From: Prorocentrum cordatum
Taxonomy: Eukaryota; Sar; Dinophyceae; Prorocentrales; Prorocentraceae
NCBI GenBank assembly: GCA_963575745.1
Contig: CAUYUJ010006524.1
Location: 364,920 to 428,919, forward strand
Length of the DNA: 64,000 nucleotides
Reading direction: 5' to 3'
Position numbers and translations under genes: made by a program. This document shows positions 54,386 to 63,720 of the stretch, in pieces; the first letter of the stretch is position 1, and every line of letters begins with the position of its first letter. The notes under the pieces were generated by a model. It was not told the DNA's origin. It was given only the letters and a program-made list of their open reading frames with translations, and searched no databases.

Positions 54386-55260
54386 CCAAATGGAATACTA
54401 CGTGTGATAAACGTCTACATCGGTTGATATGCTACATCAAAACGACGCGCACACATTGTTTGCACGGATGGATAGGTGATTCGTCAGACAAGTTATCCAT
54501 CATGCTCTTCACTGACGCCTCGTTCGCTGATTGCATTACATCATCCAAATCCACTACCGGCGTTTTCGCCGCGCTTGTTGGACCCAATACGTTCTTCCCA
54601 GTCAACGCTGTATGCAAGAAACAAACGGTTGTGTCACATTCATCTACTGAATCCGAGATCGTTGCTCTTGACTCAGCACTACGACTGGAAGGATTACCAC
54701 TACTCTCATTCTGGGAAGCCGTGGTGGGAGTTGCCAAAACATGCAAAGAGAAGAATGCATGCCTGAGCTGCCATCGACACGCCGACCCGGCAATGTGTTC
54801 GACGTTGGCAGCCAAAAAGAAGCGTGAGCCATCGCCTCGCAAGGCACCCCCCACACGGGGATCTTCTCCTAGCCGTAGGCAACTACCGCTAAATACGGAA
54901 TTACCTACGCCTCCAAAGAGACGTACAATAACCCATGAGGGTACAGTATTGCACGTGGATCCAGAACCGGTTCAGGAGATTTGTTCTCCCAAAGTGTGTC
55001 TCATCGTCCTCGAGGATAACCAGGCCGTGATCAAAATTGCCCAAAAAAGGACGTACACCAGCACTTCGTCATCTTCATCGTACTCATCGCATCAACCTGG
55101 ATTGGATATGCGAGACATGCCAACTCGAACATATCGAGCTCAAATACGTAGGTACAAAGGAGCAGATCGCAGATATGATGACCAAACATTTCGAGACGAA
55201 GAAAGCAGACCTCTGGAGGGATCTTTTGGAACACTCGCTCATCTTTCCCGCTGCCCCGAT
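54386..55260 (+). pseudogene. Pol part 3: RNase H (Copia type)
   Basis: LFTDASFADCITSSKSTTG gives the first catalytic Asp (about 54513). SHSSTESEIVALDSALR follows (about 54637), then LEDNQAVIKI (about 55010), then in a second frame GRTPALRHLHRTHRINLDW and ELKYVGTKEQIADMMTKHF. This is the normal end of Copia Pol. A basic Pro/Arg/Ser insert (about 54780-54960) separates the halves. The frame change is at about 55040 in CCCAAAAAAGG, a homopolymer. The second half is in the frame that runs on into accessory region A without a stop. Confidence 0.75.
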
Positions 55261-56908
55261 ACAGTGTCCTCCAAAGAAACCCTGGAAACCATTGCGAGGG
55301 CCTCGGAGGCCCGATGGTTTACCTCATGTTGCGGAACCTCCAAAACTGGATGGATGCCCGGAAGTATGCAAAATATTACTTACAGAAAAAGAAAGATGGG
55401 GCGAAGTAGGATCAGAATGTGGATTTCGGTGTGTGGGACAAGCCAATCACGAGGGAATATGCGCACGCATGTACCACATTGGTGTACCGGCCGCAGCTAT
55501 TGCGTCGCGCACACCTCGTTCACGCGCACGTTCTCCGCGCGGTAGACATCCCCGCCATCCGCCCTCGCCTCCACAAGATGCAGAGATATTTAGGACATTA
55601 CTTATACGTTCATGCCGCAGCAATTTTACGACTCGAGCTACAAAGCTTACAGGCATCCCGTTCGCCGCGTGCGAGGCGAAAATAAGCGGGATCGGTTCTA
55701 ATCCCGATACCCCCATCCACGAGATGGATCAGGCACAGCCGCTGAACCTCATCGGCTGGCCCATCGGCTACGACGTCGAGTACGACTCGAACGCCAAGGA
55801 CGACGACCGCGTGGGCTTCACGTACCACGCTCAAACTGGCCGTCCTCGTGATCCTGATGATGGTTACATACACATACATCAACGGCATGCTGATCGCAGT
55901 GGAGAGTTTGATCTCCGCGTACCCGACGAATCCATTATTCGAGAAATTACCCGCTCTGCGTCCGCCGACGTCAAGAGTTGGATCAATGACACGAGTGGAT
56001 CAGTCGGCGGCGACGCCAACTATGACTACAGCACGTTTACGGCTACACCGTGGCTGTCACTCATGCGGACTATGCGTATGCTTTCCAGTCTCTTCAATCG
56101 TAATCCGTCTGTACAAGACAGTGTTCGTGGTCTGCATGATCATTTGAACGCGGTGATCCCAGGAACGCACCGCAAGTGCCCACCAGAGAACTTTACGACG
56201 ATGATATTGAAAACGGAGTGGATGATGATTCACAATGATTGGTCCAAGATTGGCAGTGCAGTACTGGGACAATATGCCGAGGACAGCGTTCAGGATACAC
56301 AAATCTACTATGCAAATGGTCTTTGTGCACCATCCGACGTATACAGCAATGGATTGATAACTCCATGCTATGCTCCTAAACTTGATCGTACAACGGCCAA
56401 GTTACCTACACGCCCACCTGGCGTAGCCAGGACATCAGATACATCTGGACACATCGGCCACATTGTTGAGGATAATTTGGTCACCAACATAAGAGCACTT
56501 CCCGACCTTAACCAGACAAGCAAATTTCGCCGCAAGCTCACCGCATGGCTGACGGCGCGCGGAGGCTTCGGAGGTATCGGATCATACTCCAAGACGGTGG
56601 CAACGCCATCCGATCATCCAGAAGGCTGGGTGGCAATATCAGATCATGACGGGGATATGACAAGTACCTATCGTTGGCAACCATACAACGAGGGCAGCGA
56701 CTTCTTTGGCGAAGCCGCCGACCAGATCGACCCTGGTCTTACCCCTGGTCCTGAGATTGACCCACTCGAGCTGGATCAAGCAAAGTACAGCGCTTTCTGT
56801 GGTGGTCGTTTGGTTTATACTCTTATTTCAAGAAGACTTGGGACTACTCTTGCATCATGCATTTGGTCCATCAGGGCACGCATGCAAATCCACCAACTTG
56901 TGCACTGA
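55261..56908 (+). CDS. Accessory region A: Cys-rich segment plus unknown domain, fused in frame to RNase H
   Basis: Continues the RNase H frame with no stop to 56906. It begins Pro/Lys-rich, then a Cys/His cluster CPEVCKILLTEKERWG with SECGFRCVGQANHEGIC (about 55355-55465), a possible zinc-binding unit. A basic stretch (RSRARSPRGRHPRHPPSPP) precedes an unrecognised folded-looking part from about 55720 (LNLIGWPIGYDVEYDSNAK, LMRTMRMLSSLFNRNPSVQD, FTTMILKTEWMMIHNDWSK, FRRKLTAWLTARGGFGG). No family recognised. A competing frame at 55845-55990 is hydrophobic (VLVILMMVTYTYINGML), so part of this reading could be wrong. The last ~40 codons before 56908 probably belong after a frame change. Confidence 0.5.
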
Positions 56909-56921
56909 TTCAACGTGGATC

Positions 56922-59497
56922 ATGCAGCCCAAGAGAGGGGCCAAAAGTGCAAAACACAAGAAGTACCCAACTTATGGCATCGACGAGCTCAACAATGCAC
57001 AGAAGCGAGAAGATCTCGCCAAGGCATCAAACGTTGCCCTTGTACCGCTATTTATGCAGTGCCTCAATCGCGCGGAATGCATGGGCGGCGCTACCCTCGA
57101 GCATTTGTCGACCATGATCCGCGACGACATCATGATGTGGGCATTCTCCTTTGGCAATTATAAAGAATGGTTTAGACAGAACGACGCGCCGATCGGCCAA
57201 GATTGCGTTCGATTGCCAGAGGCTGGTGGAGACACCCGCTACGGCATGGAGGAACTGCGTAACCAGCGTTTCGATACACAAGAAACCCGTACCACAGCTA
57301 TTCTCAACAACCAGTTTGAGTGCACCCTCGAGCAGCGCAACATGATCAAGATGATCCGCGATGCCAGAGGCCTCATGTTACACAGCGACAACGCCTCCAT
57401 CAAAGAGTGGCGCGAGTTAAACGAGACTATCTGGAGCTACTGGGCGTATGTGAAACAAAGACATTATTGCAGGGGCCTCAATGCCATGGTGGTATGGAGC
57501 GCGAATGACATTGCATGCGCCAACCACGGACAGAACACCGTGGACATGCGTCGACATCAAAATCGTGCACCTACTGACGTATATGAGCTCCAGAAAATGG
57601 AATGCGAGGGTGGCGTCCCGACGCTCATGCCAGTACACGTACAAGTGGACGTATCACGTTTTGTCGATGTGATGCAGTATTCCCGCTGTCCCACAGTCAT
57701 GGGTCCTGGCAAAGCAGCACAGTGGGGCGTACACCCGAACTTTGATTACCACACGAACGACCTGATCAGGATTATGCAAAATCGTGGTATTACTGTTCTT
57801 CCATCAGATCACTGGGTTGAAACGTACGATAGGATTACCCCGCAGGCTTGGCATGCAAAACAGAACAATCATAACATGGCGATGTTTACGACACAGTTCT
57901 GCGACGCAGTATGCTATCGTAACTTCTGCGCTTTGATTCAGTCACTGCCCTCTCAACCATATCCATTCAGGGTGCCATTACTGATTCCTGTCACGGATGA
58001 GCAGGCCTACACACAGGCCAAAGAGATCATGGCTGCTCTCGGCTTCAGAGAAAAGATGACAAACGAATGGAAAAGAGATCTCAGCCTCACGACGCTGATG
58101 ACGCAGACGGCAAGCGAAATGGCTCATTGTGCGTGGATGGCATCATGTGCCGATGGTACGCTGCCGGCATCACTGCCTGCTGACGCAGGCGACACAACGG
58201 AACCTATTCCTGGAATGCCGATACGGACACCAGCACATGATCCTCGCGAGCCAAACAAGGCTATCCCTGAAAAGGATCCATGTGGTCTAGCATGCGACGA
58301 CTTATTCCAGTACCTCTTACTGTTGATCAACGACTACCCTGGGGCTTGGGCATCCTGGGATTCAGTCGAGAAACAAGAGCTCCTCCACCCCAAGATCATT
58401 AAAACGGTTGAAGATGCACATGCAGTTACTTGGGTTGTGTTCGAGCAGTTTCTACAACAGATTACCGACTTGGATGGAGATGATAACGCGACCAAATCAC
58501 GACTCACTGCGGAAAACAACAGGTTGACATCTCACTGTATCGGCCCTGCTGCCGAGAACGAGCGGACCATCATAGCGCGCAAAACATTCTTCAGACAGAA
58601 TGCACTAGATCGCGTGGCATTGGGATATGATCCTGATGTCCCGACGTCCGTGTGGCGCGCGGCGGCTGATGCGGAACAGCCAGCCCCACCAGGCCCATTG
58701 CCTGAGCCACTGCAACCTGGCCCGCAATCGATAGCCGTGCCAAAGTCATCAACTCCTGGACCAACAGCAGACCAGCAGCCAGCAGATCAGCTCCCAAAAG
58801 CTGAGGCGGTACCGATCCCTGACGACGGCGCTGACCTAGAGGCCATGGAGCTGGAGGCAACTCCTGCCGAAGAGGAATCTTCTCCACACGAGATGAATTT
58901 TTTATCATGGCAGGACAGCTGCGAGCGTTCCATGTATGAGGACATCAGCCAGGTCGGGATGTTCGATAACGCCTGCACTATTCGAGAGTGGAAGCTGCAA
59001 GCGGGCATCAAGGACGACCATCCGTACGTATGTCCAGTATTGCGGGGTACATCCGCGATCAATGGATTCACCTGCCTGCAAAACAATGACTGGCACGAGC
59101 AACTGTTACACGATGGTTGTGTGATTGCTCACGCGCCTGATATTGCACAGTCTGGTTGCTTTCCAGAATGGAAGTGGATATCGTTACCAAATTACGACGA
59201 CGTACGTTATGGTCCCGAGTTGCTTGATGATGAATGGCTGGGAGCAACCAAATACATGAGCAAAGACATCACGACCATGTTACGCCACGAGATTCACTAC
59301 AGAAGGTTCCATATCAATCAATTTCACGATAGACGTATCAACATTTGGACGAAGACAACAGATCGTGAATGGAAGATTCCAAGTAATTGGAAATCCTTTC
59401 AGGAAATGGTTCAATGGAAATTCAAAGATCGCAATAACCACAACGGACCGTCCATGGACGCGGCCGTGTCGCACTTCAAGAAAGATGGTGAAAAAAA
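56922..59497 (+). CDS. Accessory region B: ~860-residue protein of unknown family
   Basis: ATG at 56922, or continuation of A by frame change just upstream. Starts basic (MQPKRGAKSAKHKKYP), then a helical, Cys-, Trp- and Met-rich globular region of ~500 residues (EHLSTMIRDDIMMWAFSFGN, EQRNMIKMIRDARGLMLHSD, LNETIWSYWAYVKQRHYCRG, VHVQVDVSRFVDVMQYSRCP). A Pro/Ala/Glu-rich linker (about 58670-58890) follows, then a ~200-residue C-terminal domain (MNFLSWQDSCERSMYEDISQ, DIAQSGCFPEWKWISLPNYD, NWKSFQEMVQWKFKDRNNHN). No motif of a known enzyme recognised. The frame stays open to 59741, but the protein-like reading moves to the -1 frame at a run of seven A (59491-59497), giving the KptA-like domain. 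Composition matches Pol and regions A and C. Confidence 0.55.
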
Positions 59498-60694
59498 GAT
59501 GGGTATCCCGATTGGAACGATGATTTCCCGATCTTCATCATTCGTGCGTTCCAGAAACATATTGATCCGCAGAAAAATAGAATCGAGATATACGCCAAAC
59601 CAATCCCCGAGGGAGATGATCCCAGCTGTTTCGATTGGAACAGCGTCATTGCCATTCGATGTGTTGGAGGTCACAGTTGCGTTAACCCACTTTCCAAACC
59701 ATGGAATATGGGCTGGGAGAGCCTACAATGGACAGGCGTGAAATACCTCCACCACGGCACAGCACTTCGTGCTTGGCGCAACATCTTGAAGACAGGGATC
59801 ATTCCAGGCTACGTCGATCCATCTTCTCAGAGAGACAAGCATCATAAACCATCACAGCGCACGGAGGCATTCTTCAGTTCCAGCACATATTTAGACAATG
59901 TCCAGAAGAATCCCCACACCTCAGTAGAGTCATATAAGTTCAATCACTACAAGAACGAGGTCGAGCTAGTGATCAACATGGAGATCGCCATAAAAGCTGG
60001 TTGCAGATTTTGGCTGGGCGCTCAAGGTGCTATCATGACAGAAGACTTGGTTCCAGCTGCGGCCGTTATTGCAATTCGCCGCCTCCAACCACGCCACATG
60101 CACGGCCAGCAGATATGGCCGGACGGCCCCACATGGGACTACCCGCCATTGGCCGCGAGACCGCCATTGAGCAAGTACGAAATTTGCGCCTATCTTCCTG
60201 GAGAGTTCATCGACGACCCTCCTGGGATTACACCTGCTGACACGGATCAGGACATGGAGCAGCCAAGGACAACGTCAGCATCAGCACCTTCGGCTCAGCT
60301 GGGGGCAACCCCTGCTAGCCGCATATCTGGAGCCGATGCTATGATTGCGGACACCAATCACAAAGCAGATGATAAAGAATGGTTAATTGCTCTGTCATAC
60401 TGCCGAGAGGCTCTTCGACCTATTACATCAAAGATTACACAAAAATATTGGGATCGTCGGCCTGCATTTAATGATGTTCGCATGGGGGACTTCATTATCA
60501 TTAAGAATTGGGGATCTATCAAATGTTATCATTATGACAATCACTACCCCAAGGGCAATCACAATACCAAGGTCCCCATGAATAAGGGCCACATTTATGG
60601 CCCAATCATTCATTTCGGAGTCTTTGACAAGTTCTTCGGTACAGATACCTATTCTCAACTACGGTTTACGATGGGTAAACATATGGTACAATGA
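59498..60694 (+). CDS. Accessory region C: KptA/Tpt1-like RNA 2'-phosphotransferase (ADP-ribosyltransferase fold) domain
   Basis: The frame is open from 59492 to a TGA at 60692. The first ATG is 59708, but the conserved part starts before it. Motifs fall in KptA order: IRCVGGHS (59654-59677; the family has I-R-A-x-Q-G-H-S, whose Arg and His are catalytic), HHGTA (59750-59764; family L-Y-H-G-T), an Arg followed by EAFFSSS (about 59865; equivalent of R-x-H-V/I-H-L-S), then NEVELVINMEIAIKAGCRFW, LGAQGAIMTEDLVP (about 59955-60055; family D-x-x-x-A-x-x-x-G-x-x-F then N-G-V-x-L-T-x-x-V-P). KptA/Tpt1 moves a 2'-phosphate from RNA to NAD. A trailing ~220 residues are unrelated and unrecognised. Whether it is active is unknown: the fourth basic residue is not obvious. 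Confidence 0.6.
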   Translation, partial: DGYPDWNDDFPIFIIRAFQKHIDPQKNRIEIYAKPIPEGDDPSCFDWNSVIAIRCVGGHSCVNPLSKPWNMGWESLQWTGVKYLHHGTALRAWRNILKTGIIPGYVDPSSQRDKHHKPSQRTEAFFSSSTYLDNVQKNPHTSVESYKFNHYKNEVELVINMEIAIKAGCRFWLGAQGAIMTEDLVPAAAVIAIRRLQPRHMHGQQIWPDGPTWDYPPLAARPPLSKYEICAYLPGEFIDDPPGITPADTDQDMEQPRTTSASAPSAQLGATPASRISGADAMIADTNHKADDKEWLIALSYCREALRPITSKITQKYWDRRPAFNDVRMGDFIIIKNWGSIKCYHYDNHYPKGNHNTKVPMNKGHIYGPIIHFGVFDKFFGTDTYSQLRFTMGKHMVQ

Positions 60695-61400
60695 CAAAAG
60701 CATGCCTCTCAAAGGCGTTGTCTTTGCATTACCAATTCGTACCGACGAATATGCCATTGACCCGACATATATGAATACTGTGCTGGAAGGACCATCCTCA
60801 TGCCGTGATAAAATACTTCAGCACAAAACAGATGGCAGTCTGCCATATCTTGGTATGCCGAGCACTTATAGGCCACGCATTCCACGTACACCGACCAGAC
60901 GGCCCGCTCCTCGGACACCCGATCCCGAAGAGCTGGTGGCCACACCTGCCGGAGATACCGCTCCTGCGGACGATGGACCTCAACAAATTGCAGGCCCATC
61001 TGATGAACCTTTGGTTACCGTTATCGTGGATATATCAAACATACCGCTCACCGCCGAGGAAAAAAGCGGCACATGACAATATGAGAGCAGATCTATCAGC
61101 AGAGATCCAAGCAGATGAGCACGTTGATGCGAGCATACTCGACAACGTTATTGACCCGCCAGAAGACTTCCTCAACCACCCCGACTACGACCCAGAGGAG
61201 GATTCAAAGTGGATTAAACAGTCATATGACCGCCGCATATACCGCTGGACGTCGGAGTTGTTGGTGGATTCACCTATGATAAGATGAAACAAATCATTGA
61301 GGTGCACACTGGCGCGGACAGAATTGTGGTTGATAAAACACAATCGCACTTACGCTTTGAGATTCAATTTGGATCCAAAGCATGGAATGCAGAGAAATAA
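60670..61400 (+). CDS. Accessory region D: linker and small domain, frame-shifted
   Basis: Continuation of C through a frame change near 60675 (YNDKSMPLKGVVFALPIRTD), a Pro/Thr/Arg-rich linker (about 60870-60990), a change in a run of A at about 61063, an acidic stretch (EDFLNHPDYDPEEDSKWIKQ), and after about 61272 a short unit KMKQIIEVHTGADRIVV ending NAEK and a TAA at 61398. The KMKQIIEVHTGA unit loosely recalls RNA-binding KH-type helices, but this is weak. Composition continuous with neighbours. Confidence 0.4.
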
Positions 61401-61403
61401 TAC

Positions 61404-63320
61404 TTGAATTCTGATCATACCCACAAATGGGCACGTGACTTACCAATTTGCAGTGCAGACCGCTTTTTCAAAAAGTTGGTACACTACCTGGATCCAGAGA
61501 CCATCGAGGAGTCGACTACAGGCGTCTTCCAATGGATCTCCAAAGTATATCAAAACATATTGATGGACAGTATTGCGGAGCTCCGTGACTTCACAAAAGA
61601 TGCTATCCATCAGAAACATCCCGCACTGCAAACGTTGCGTGATCTATTTACACATTGCATCGACACATTCGGCAATCCAGACTTCCCCGTATGGACGGAG
61701 CTGGTGGAAACACCTGCCGCGCCACGTGACCCAGGCGCGGAGCAGGATATTCCCCAGGACCCAGGCAGCGTTGCATCCGCAGCTCCTGATCAAGAAACCA
61801 TGGTACGGATCATAGCCGAGCAGACGGGAGTCAACCGCGAGGAGGGCGACAACGAGTCCGCCTTGCAGGAGAAGGCTCGACGTCTCCGTACTGAAAACGT
61901 ATGCCATGGTGATACTGAGGATGCGGACAACGACACGACAGAGTACATAGGACTGCCAGGGGAAAGATTGTCTAGGATCGAGATCGAGGGATTGAGTAGA
62001 TCAATCGCTTCCCGACCGAATGCCGAGATCAACCGCGAAGCCATGGATCAGATCGGCCGCAGTCTTGCTCGCGGTCAGGATACTCGCTGGGGATCTCGTG
62101 AGCACCTCACGACGGAGGGAGACCCAGAAACGATCCTGCATGATATCGCGCGATGTCGGAATTGCGGCCGAGACTTATCCCTTGGAATTGTTACAGGTGG
62201 TGGTACCCTTTGTGACATCTGTTGGCAGTACACCGTGGCCGTAGGTGCTGCGGGTAAAAGTACCGCCGCCCAGAGCGACCTAGCATACCTCCACGAGCTG
62301 ACCAACTGGATCAAGATGACGCTCTCCCAGGATGACATCACGAGGTACATGAAAGGCGGAGCGCAAGTCATCATGACGGGCGCGCGCTCATTCCCAGGTA
62401 ATGAGAAAGACTCGCTGAGGATAATGGCTAATTCCTCTAGGAAGAGGTATCAGAAGTGGGTCGACTCTGGCCGCCCTCCTGCACACGAGTGCAGATTGAT
62501 GGGCGAGGCTGATGACGACAGACCTCTGTACTACCCATATGCCAATCTCGTTCAGCGTTTTCTCAACGATTTGAAGTTCCACCACCAAATGACAGGCGCT
62601 CGCGTGAACGTGGGCAAGAAGGCCTGGAACGTGGACGACATGCGTGATGCATGCACGATCCTCGATACCAGCATCAGGACAGGCCAAGCTGGTCGGAAGA
62701 AATGGTGGTTGCACGAGGGCAGACTCGACAGACAAACGCGGCAAGCTCGCGGACTTGTCACGATTGCCCTCCCTAGAAGGGATGGCACCCGTGAGAAAGT
62801 CACGCAGCGCAAGCTTGCTGCGATTGCTAACGAGTTGTTGGGCCCCCTCGATCCGACACACACCGACCAGAGGGGGGTTGATTCAGGGATGAGAACCGGT
62901 CCGATCGAACCTGATACACACTCCCATCAGTCTGATGATGCCATGGAGCCGCGCCATCCGCCGCCGCCGCCGCGCCCTGCTCCTGGCGATGCTGCACAGT
63001 CCAGCGCCTCTGGCGCGGCGGACCACATGCCCGCGGGGCCGCGCGCCAAGAGAGCGCGCACGACAGACTACGCCGCCCATTGGCGCGACGACCTTGAGGA
63101 CAGTCATTGGGGCCTCAGGCATTGGAGCTATTACATCAACTGCTGGATCTACATCGCGCTGAACAACGACGAGTTCGTATACATCCGCGACATCCAGTAC
63201 AACAAGTGGTTTCTTCACTGGGCCCCGAGGACAGTTTGGGAGACGTTCGCGACGAGCTACGCGACGTACGATGGCCGCAGGATGTGGGGCCGCAGGTTCT
63301 ACAGGAACGGCAGCGCGTAG
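61404..63320 (+). CDS. Accessory region E: ~638-residue protein with zinc ribbon
   Basis: In the same frame as the end of D, with only the TAA at 61398 between. The 61404 start is TTG, so it is probably a continuation. The N-terminal helical part is SADRFFKKLVHYLDPETIEE with FRKVYQ-like segments. A linker rich in Pro/Asp follows. A four-Cys unit CRNCGRDLSLGIVTGGGTLC with DICW (about 62152-62225; C-x2-C ... C-x2-C) looks like a zinc ribbon. A globular part (LAYLHELTNWIKMTLSQDDI, FLNDLKFHHQMTGARVNVGK) comes next, then a Pro-rich linker with a basic KRAR, and a Trp/Tyr-rich C-terminus (WGLRHWSYYINCWIYIALNN, YNKWFLHWAPRTVWETFATS). No family recognised. The longest uninterrupted late frame; ends at a TAG (63318). 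Confidence 0.55.
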   Translation: MNSDHTHKWARDLPICSADRFFKKLVHYLDPETIEESTTGVFQWISKVYQNILMDSIAELRDFTKDAIHQKHPALQTLRDLFTHCIDTFGNPDFPVWTELVETPAAPRDPGAEQDIPQDPGSVASAAPDQETMVRIIAEQTGVNREEGDNESALQEKARRLRTENVCHGDTEDADNDTTEYIGLPGERLSRIEIEGLSRSIASRPNAEINREAMDQIGRSLARGQDTRWGSREHLTTEGDPETILHDIARCRNCGRDLSLGIVTGGGTLCDICWQYTVAVGAAGKSTAAQSDLAYLHELTNWIKMTLSQDDITRYMKGGAQVIMTGARSFPGNEKDSLRIMANSSRKRYQKWVDSGRPPAHECRLMGEADDDRPLYYPYANLVQRFLNDLKFHHQMTGARVNVGKKAWNVDDMRDACTILDTSIRTGQAGRKKWWLHEGRLDRQTRQARGLVTIALPRRDGTREKVTQRKLAAIANELLGPLDPTHTDQRGVDSGMRTGPIEPDTHSHQSDDAMEPRHPPPPPRPAPGDAAQSSASGAADHMPAGPRAKRARTTDYAAHWRDDLEDSHWGLRHWSYYINCWIYIALNNDEFVYIRDIQYNKWFLHWAPRTVWETFATSYATYDGRRMWGRRFYRNGSA

Positions 63321-63720
63321 TGAGTCGGCCGCAAGGCCCACCGCTCGAAAGGCTCGAACTTCATTATAATCCAAGTTCGCCTAGAGCGGTGGCTATTATA
63401 TACTTCTAGGCCACTTCACTATACAACGCAAGTGGCCACACACATAAAAACATCTTTTGCGATAACCAAGGCAGCCTCCTAAGGAGCAACGCCAACGGGA
63501 GTCGCCATATAGAATTTACATACATGCAACTTCCGTGTTTGTCAACGCGACATTTCTGGCCATACATTTGCTTATATATATATATATTTGTGTTTCGTAG
63601 CACGATCGTGCTCATCAACGCGATCTCAGCATGCATATTCATTACTGTATGAATACATTGCGTTGAGAATAATCTGAATGCTGGTGGCAACACCTGCCTC
63701 GCAAAGGCGAGGCAGATTAC
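63321..63720 (+). other. 3' non-coding region with four hairpins
   Basis: Hairpins: CCACCGCTC / GAGCGGTGG with an inner CGAACTT / AAGTTCG (63339-63393). GGCCACTT / AAGTGGCC (63409-63437). GCACGATCGTGC (63600-63611). CTGCCTCGC-AAAG-GCGAGGCAG (63694-63716). A (TA)n patch is at 63571-63587. The first and last stems would be stable. They may be RNA-level signals of the element's 3' end. Confidence 0.5.

Larger units (their letters stand above)
46608..63320 (+). mobile_element. Giant Copia-type retroelement with ~8-kb 3' accessory coding region
   Basis: Domain order is Gag, CCCH zinc fingers, protease, integrase, reverse transcriptase, RNase H, which is the Ty1/copia order (integrase before RT). 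The following coding sequence (55.3-63.3 kb) is on the same strand, starts in the same frame as RNase H, and shares its moderate GC, which differs from the GC-extreme repeats on both sides. There are about ten frame changes (near 46740, 47210, 47876, 48560, 53275, 53440, 54293, 55040, 56800-56920, 59495, 60675, 61065 and 61272; some uncertain) and single stops at 49553 and 61398. Extent is a minimum; LTRs not seen. Confidence 0.65.

Noticed and set aside
55848-56147. Alternative hydrophobic frame with a membrane-like segment
   Set aside because: Short and overlaps the longer frame of accessory region A that continues from RNase H; kept only as a caution there.
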